Below are positions 5,266 through 6,032 of a stretch of DNA of 6,032 bases, piece by piece. The stretch covers positions 1-6,032 of the forward strand of contig SYFI01000013.1 in NCBI GenBank assembly GCA_005800465.1, read 5' to 3'. A model generated the notes under the pieces. The model ran no database searches. It was not told where the DNA came from and saw only the letters and a program-made list of their open reading frames with translations. The translations under genes and the position numbers were made by a program. Each line of letters opens with the position of its first letter. Position 1 is the first letter of the stretch. Origin of the DNA: Actinomycetota bacterium. Lineage in GTDB: Bacteria > Actinomycetota > Thermoleophilia > Miltoncostaeales > Miltoncostaeaceae.

Positions 5266-5699
5266 GGGATCCCCCTCAATGCGATGAGCAGTTGTGACGT
5301 GGCTGACCTTAGGCCCACCTTGCCAGACGCCTTGAGTGCACCCCGCATCTGGCGCATGGTGGCCACGATCGGACCGATGGCCGCCAGCAGGCGCCGCTGC
5401 TCGGCCGTGAGTGCCGGGTCGCCCAGGTGCAGGGCACCGAACTCGCGCACCTCGCGTGTGATGTCGGCGACCACGCCATCCACTTCGATATTCGACGCCT
5501 GGGCGCCCTCACCCGACAGTGCGGTCGTGGCAATTACCCCCATGCGCTCGGCCGGCTGCACCAACTGGCGCACCGACTCGACGAACGCCGCAGGCGATGT
5601 GGTCTGCACCCGCACGGCCTGCTCATCCGACCCGCATCCGGCGAGTGCCAGTACGATAAGGACGAACACCCCAGCGGTGGATGCCGCGCGACCGATCAT
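5241..5699 (-). CDS. Small lipoprotein of unknown function
   Basis: This 152-residue protein has a classical type II signal peptide: Arg4, hydrophobic VFVLIVLAL, then LAG-Cys22, followed by Gly-Ser-Asp. It should be lipid-modified and held at the outer face of the membrane; Asp25 does not argue for any special sorting in a monoderm. The mature part has SPAAFVESVR (35-44), a middle segment with IEVDGVVADITREVREFG, then LGDPALTAEQRRLLAAIG and a C-terminal helical region. I recognise no family. The start at ATG 5699 gives the right signal peptide but has only a poor SD, and a TAGGCT -10 lies 6 nt upstream, so the mRNA may be leaderless. It is first in the minus-strand operon; its 3' end overlaps the next lipoprotein gene by 25 nt if that gene begins at ATC 5265. 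Confidence 0.85.
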   Translation of the reverse strand: MIGRAASTAGVFVLIVLALAGCGSDEQAVRVQTTSPAAFVESVRQLVQPAERMGVIATTALSGEGAQASNIEVDGVVADITREVREFGALHLGDPALTAEQRRLLAAIGPIVATMRQMRGALKASGKVGLRSATSQLLIALRGIPSAAQPSS

Positions 5700-5705
5700 G
5701 GCTGA

Positions 5706-5711
5706 AGCCTA
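5706..5711 (-). promoter_or_regulatory. -10 element TAGGCT of the lipoprotein operon (possible leaderless promoter)
   Basis: On the minus strand TAGGCT fits the TAnnnT -10 pattern and ends 6 nt before ATG 5699, placing the expected transcription start on the A of the start codon. No good -35 is seen at 16-18 nt, which is common in G+C-rich bacteria but lowers confidence. Confidence 0.4.
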
Positions 5712-5770
5712 CGGGCATCCTGCGGCGACACACCGCCGATGGTCGCGGGGGCGGCGGCGCACATGGTCGG

Positions 5771-5776
5771 TAGGCT
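5771..5776 (+). promoter_or_regulatory. -10 element TAGGCT for the transketolase gene
   Basis: TAGGCT lies 28 nt before GTG 5805, leaving room for a short leader with the SD. With the flanking G (5770-5776, GTAGGCT) it is an exact inverted copy of the minus-strand element AGCCTAC (5706-5712), so the divergent region has a mirrored pair of -10-like boxes. No clear -35 is seen. Confidence 0.35.
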
Positions 5777-5804
5777 GCGGCCGCCCTTCGAACCGGAGTA
5801 ATAC

Positions 5805-6032
5805 GTGACTCAGCCGGCATCGTCCGACCTCTGTATCGCCACCGTTCGAACCCTCGCGATAGACGCCGTCCAGAAAGCGAATTCTGGGCATCCCGGAGCC
5901 CCGATGGGCCTTGCACCCGTTGCCTGGCGCATCTTCGAAGGACAGCTCAGGCACGCGCCCGGGGACCCTGCATGGCCGAACCGCGACCGCTTCGTGCTGT
6001 CTGCCGGCCACGCATCGGCCCTGCTTTACGCG
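5805..6032 (+). CDS. tkt: Transketolase, N-terminal part (partial, runs off window)
   Basis: Transketolase moves two-carbon ketol units between sugar phosphates in the pentose phosphate or Calvin cycle, using thiamine diphosphate, in the cytoplasm. The 76 visible residues show the standard N-terminus: RTLAIDAVQKANSGHPGAPMGLAP (15-38), with His29 in the GHPG motif, then DPAWPNRDRFVLSAGHASALLYA (54-76), with His69 in SAGH. These two histidines match conserved substrate and cofactor-site histidines of yeast transketolase (His30 and His69). The frame is open to the window edge; the full protein should be about 650-700 residues. GTG 5805 is chosen because GGAG (5795-5798) lies 6 nt upstream and the protein length before RTLAIDA fits the family. 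It is divergent from the lipoprotein operon with 105 bp between starts. Confidence 0.95.
   Translation, partial: MTQPASSDLCIATVRTLAIDAVQKANSGHPGAPMGLAPVAWRIFEGQLRHAPGDPAWPNRDRFVLSAGHASALLYA

Noticed and set aside
5044..5808. 254-codon plus-strand open frame across both lipoprotein genes
   Set aside because: The opposite strand encodes two proteins with full lipoprotein signals and a coupled operon; this frame is low-complexity and also crosses the divergent promoter region.
1..6032. Search for tRNA, rRNA, CRISPR repeats, insertion-sequence ends and defence genes
   Set aside because: No regularly spaced repeats, transposase motifs, flanking duplications or RNA-gene signatures were seen; the region reads as ordinary core chromosome.

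Overview
This is a compact, high-G+C bacterial chromosome segment. It uses GTG/ATG starts, GAGG-type Shine-Dalgarno (SD) sites 8-9 nt before most starts, and short or overlapping gene junctions. Futalosine-route menaquinone synthesis (MqnD), a TAGGCT-like -10 element and candidate leaderless promoters would fit a deep actinobacterial lineage (Thermoleophilia-like). That placement is inference; no rRNA or clear marker is present. I see no mobile element, CRISPR array, tRNA or rRNA.

Layout. (1) Positions 1-2219, + strand: a probable four-gene operon. It holds the 3' end of a hotdog-fold thioesterase-like gene, mqnD (1,4-dihydroxy-6-naphthoate synthase), a 143-aa unknown protein with two CxxC pairs, and a six-helix membrane protein. 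(2) Positions 2220-2457: an intergenic region rich in inverted repeats. A possible terminator structure follows the operon, and three palindromic elements precede the next gene; the last of these overlaps its SD. (3) Positions 2458-3189, +: a Crp/Fnr-family regulator without cysteines. (4) Positions 3286-4200, +: a membrane-anchored NodB-type polysaccharide deacetylase with no SD and a possible leaderless promoter. (5) Positions 5699-4190, - strand: a three-gene operon of two related small lipoproteins and a HAD-family hydrolase. The second and third genes appear to use non-standard start codons (ATC and CTG), and the HAD gene overlaps the deacetylase tail to tail by 11 bp. (6) A 105-bp divergent promoter region, then the 5' end of a transketolase gene, +, running off the window.

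How the genes work together. MqnD makes the naphthoate core of menaquinone; the flanking thioesterase, CxxC protein and membrane protein are linked to it by position only. The deacetylase and the two lipoproteins act at the cell envelope. Transketolase starts a separate central-carbon unit. No clear new defence or mobile system is present. The most unusual points are the near-cognate start codons in the lipoprotein-HAD operon, the palindrome cluster before the Crp-type gene, the unknown CxxC protein beside mqnD, and the tandem lipoprotein pair.
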